Shown here: piece after piece, positions 5,789-7,578 of the stretch
Layout of the letters: the number at the start of each line of letters is the position of its first letter
Numbering within the stretch: position 1 is the stretch's first letter
Notes under the pieces: generated by a model
Database searches by the model: none
Told to the model about the DNA's origin: nothing
Seen by the model: only the letters and a program-made list of their open reading frames with translations
Made by a program: the position numbers and the translations under genes
From: an uncultured Eubacteriales bacterium
Lineage (GTDB): Bacteria; Bacillota; Clostridia; Oscillospirales; Acutalibacteraceae
Length of the DNA: 7,578 bases
NCBI GenBank assembly: GCA_900320415.1
Contig: ONSE01000067.1
Location: 1 to 7,578, forward strand
Reading direction: 5' to 3'

Positions 5789-6580
5789 ATGAAATCCAGA
5801 AAGCTCTCCATCCCCTATATCATCTGGATGCTGGTATTCACCATGATACCGCTGGTGATGATCGGCGTCACCGCCTTCACCGACAACAGCGGCGGATTTT
5901 CGCTCGAAGCGTTCTCCTCCGCGTTCCAGTACACCAACGTCTTTCTGAAATCGCTGTGGATCGCGCTGATTTCCACCGTGCTGTGTCTGATCATCGCCTA
6001 TCCCCTCGCCTATATGCTATCCCAGATGCGCGAGAGCACGCAGAATATGGTCGTCATGCTGCTGATGATCCCGATGTGGATGAACTTTTTGCTCCGCATT
6101 TACGCGTGGGTGCTCATCCTCCAGAACGGCGGTCCGCTTGACACGCTGCTCTCCCTCATCGGCATTCACGGCTCCTACGGCAACAACACCACGGCAGTCA
6201 TCGTCGGCATGGTCTACGAGTATATGCCTTTCATGCTGCTCCCGATCTACACCGTTATGGGAAAAATCGACAAGGGACTGATCGAGGCGGCGCAGGATCT
6301 CGGTTCCAACCGCGTCGCGGTATTCAAAAAGGTCGTCTTTCCGCTGAGCATCCCCGGCATCATTTCGGGCATCACCATGGTATTCGTTCCCAGCGCCAGC
6401 ACCTTTGTTGTCGCCCAGTACCTCGGCGGCACCGACGATATCATGATCGGTGATATCATCGACAAGATCTTCTTTACCAACAACCACATCGGCTCCGCGA
6501 TTTCGCTGGTTCTGATGGTATTTATCCTGGTGTTCCTCGTTCTGATGAACCTGTTCGGCGATGAGGAGGCGATTGCGTAA
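5789..6580 (+). CDS. potB: Spermidine/putrescine-type ABC transporter permease
   Basis: Integral membrane subunit that, with PotC, forms the channel for the polyamine released by PotD. Its 263 residues show six hydrophobic segments (about 9-30, 55-78, 87-111, 134-157, 187-211, 236-255). The cytoplasmic EAA loop that docks on PotA is seen as EAAQDLGSNRVAVFKKVVFP (166-185), ending in the usual PLSIPGI. The Asn-Phe-Leu-Leu-Arg-x-Tyr-Ala-Trp stretch (99-107) is typical of PotB proteins. Start at 5789 is supported by AAGGGAGG (5774-5781) 7 nt upstream, placed inside the end of potA, with only 2 nt between the genes, so translation is probably coupled. Length is slightly below E. coli PotB, mainly from a short N-terminus. 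Substrate is inferred from the operon. Confidence 0.9.
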   Translation: MKSRKLSIPYIIWMLVFTMIPLVMIGVTAFTDNSGGFSLEAFSSAFQYTNVFLKSLWIALISTVLCLIIAYPLAYMLSQMRESTQNMVVMLLMIPMWMNFLLRIYAWVLILQNGGPLDTLLSLIGIHGSYGNNTTAVIVGMVYEYMPFMLLPIYTVMGKIDKGLIEAAQDLGSNRVAVFKKVVFPLSIPGIISGITMVFVPSASTFVVAQYLGGTDDIMIGDIIDKIFFTNNHIGSAISLVLMVFILVFLVLMNLFGDEEAIA

Positions 6581-7383
6581 TGAAAAAGACGGGTATCATA
6601 ACAAAGATTTACATCGCGCTGATCATGGTGTTCATGTACGCGCCTATCGCGGTACTGATCTTCTACTCCTTCAACAAGAGCCGCTCGGCGGCATGGGGCG
6701 GCTTCACGCTGGACTGGTATTTCGAGCTGTTCAAAAGCACCCGCATCATGAATGCGCTGACCAACACACTTTCCATCGCGTTCCTCGCTTCGCTCTTCGC
6801 GACGATCCTCGGCACCGCCGCCGCCATCGGCATCAGCAACTTCAAGGGAAAGAGCCGTATTCTGATCCAGAACGCCTCCAACATCCCGATCATCAGCCCC
6901 GATATCGTCATGGGCGTCTCGCTGATGCTGCTCTTCACCTTCCTCGGCACCATCTTCAACTTTGAAATGGGCTATGTGACGGTCCTGCTCTCCCATATCT
7001 GCTTCTGCGTTCCCTTCGTGGTGCTCAACGTCATGCCGAGGATCCGCAGAATGGACCAGAGTCTCTATGACGCCGCTCTCGACCTCGGCTGCACACCGTG
7101 GCAGGCGTTCTACAAGGTCGTCATCCATGAGCTGATGCCCGGCATCTTTTCGGGCGCTCTGATCAGCTTCACCTACTCCCTCGACGACTTTGTCATCACG
7201 CACTTCACGCAGGGCGCGCGGTTCCAGAATCTCAGCACCGAAATCTACGGTATGCTGCGCAAAAAGATCCCACCGACCATCAACGCGCTCTCGACACTGC
7301 TGTTTATCGCCATCATTATTATTATGGTGCTGATCAACATCCGCGACAGACGCGCCGAAAAGCGCGCCCTGCAGCAAAATTAG
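6580..7383 (+). CDS. potC: Spermidine/putrescine-type ABC transporter permease
   Basis: Second channel-forming permease, partner of PotB. The 267 residues have six hydrophobic segments (about 8-30, 62-86, 103-124, 133-152, 186-206, 236-254) and an EAA-type loop, DAALDLGCTPWQAFYKVV (164-181) followed by PGIFSGA. Family features include MYAPIAVLIFYSFN near the N-terminus, SPDIVMGVSLM (106-116) in the third segment, and SLDDFVITHFTQG (200-212), all characteristic of PotC. The ATG overlaps the TAA of potB by one base (TAATG), and AGGAGG at 6564-6569 lies 10 nt upstream within potB, so reinitiation or coupling is likely. The C-terminus is a short basic tail (RDRRAEKRA). The gene is followed by a 59-nt gap before potD. 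Confidence 0.92.
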   Translation: MKKTGIITKIYIALIMVFMYAPIAVLIFYSFNKSRSAAWGGFTLDWYFELFKSTRIMNALTNTLSIAFLASLFATILGTAAAIGISNFKGKSRILIQNASNIPIISPDIVMGVSLMLLFTFLGTIFNFEMGYVTVLLSHICFCVPFVVLNVMPRIRRMDQSLYDAALDLGCTPWQAFYKVVIHELMPGIFSGALISFTYSLDDFVITHFTQGARFQNLSTEIYGMLRKKIPPTINALSTLLFIAIIIIMVLINIRDRRAEKRALQQN

Positions 7384-7387
7384 TTTT

Positions 7388-7406
7388 CCTGTCACATGGT
7401 GACCGG
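7388..7406 (+). promoter_or_regulatory. Small hairpin between potC and potD
   Basis: GTCAC (7391-7395), loop ATG, and GTGAC (7399-7403) pair perfectly, and outer CC/GG pairs extend the stem across one T/C mismatch. No T-tract follows, so an intrinsic terminator is unlikely. A stem here could mark an mRNA processing or stability site that lets the binding protein be made in excess over the membrane subunits; that role is an inference. Confidence 0.4.
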
Positions 7407-7442
7407 CAATATCAAATCAAAATCAATCAGGAGGATTGGGAA

Positions 7443-7578
7443 ATGAAAAAAATCTTATGCGTAGTTCTCTGCGCGGCAATGCTCTGCTCCATGGCGGCTC
7501 TGTTCGCGGGCTGCGGCAAGGCTGACGCGGGAGAGGTCAATGTTTACAACTGGGGCGAGTACATCGCCGAGGGTCAGG
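7443..7578 (+). CDS. potD: Polyamine-binding lipoprotein of the ABC transporter, N-terminal 45 residues only
   Basis: Extracellular solute-binding protein that captures spermidine/putrescine and delivers it to PotB/PotC. Only the start is in the window. MKK plus a hydrophobic core forms a lipoprotein signal peptide ending in the lipobox LFAGC, so C24 would be lipidated after cleavage and hold the protein to the outer face of the membrane. The mature start EVNVYNWGEYIAEG (31-44) is the hallmark first strand of PotD-family proteins (VYNW.(D/E)YI), which is the best evidence in the window for a polyamine substrate. AGGAGG (7429-7434) stands 8 nt before the ATG. No new promoter was seen in the 59-nt gap, so it is probably the fourth gene of the same operon. 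Confidence 0.88.
   Translation, partial: MKKILCVVLCAAMLCSMAALFAGCGKADAGEVNVYNWGEYIAEGQ

Noticed and set aside
6247..7395. 382-codon minus-strand frame over potB and potC
   Set aside because: Antisense to two permeases with EAA loops and six membrane segments each; the product is His/Asp/Glu-rich noise.

Overview
The window looks like chromosomal DNA from a GC-rich, Gram-positive, gut-type anaerobe, most likely a Ruminococcus-like member of the Oscillospiraceae (Ruminococcaceae). The grounds are a secreted B. subtilis AmyE-type alpha-amylase carrying a dockerin and Thr/Pro linkers, strong AGGAGG-type ribosome sites, a lipoprotein solute-binding protein, and a potABCD order common in Firmicutes. 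The genus is an inference; no rRNA or other marker gene is present.

Positions 1-4088 (minus strand) are one uninterrupted reading frame of 1362 visible codons that runs off the left edge. Read from its start at 4088 it encodes: signal peptide; GH13 catalytic barrel and C domain (subfamily 28, AmyE-like, all three catalytic acids present); an Ig/Fn3-like module; a CBM26-like starch-binding module; a Thr/Pro linker; a type I dockerin; a second Thr/Pro linker; two tandem cohesin-fold-like modules about 60% identical to each other; a third linker made of 15-bp tandem repeats; and the start of another CBM26-like module at the window edge. This is the architecture of a cell-surface or multi-enzyme (amylosome-like) starch-degrading protein.

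Positions 4089-4358 are a 270-bp divergent intergenic region. It holds a sigma-A-type promoter for each side, a 14-bp perfect inverted repeat near the middle, two short GC hairpins in otherwise AT-rich DNA, and a strong 10-bp-stem hairpin at the very 5' end of the rightward transcript.

Positions 4359-7578 (plus strand) are a tightly packed polyamine-type ABC transporter operon: potA (ATPase with an extra C-terminal TOBE-like segment), potB and potC (permeases, 2-nt gap and 1-nt overlap), then after 59 nt with a small hairpin the first 45 codons of potD (lipoprotein binding protein, cut by the window end). PotD would capture spermidine/putrescine outside the cell, PotB/PotC form the channel, and PotA powers it. 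The amylase and the transporter share only the regulatory gap; nothing in the sequence shows a functional link.

The most notable item is the amylase: one polypeptide combining starch-binding modules, an internally placed dockerin and duplicated cohesin-like modules. No previously unknown defence or mobile system is visible.
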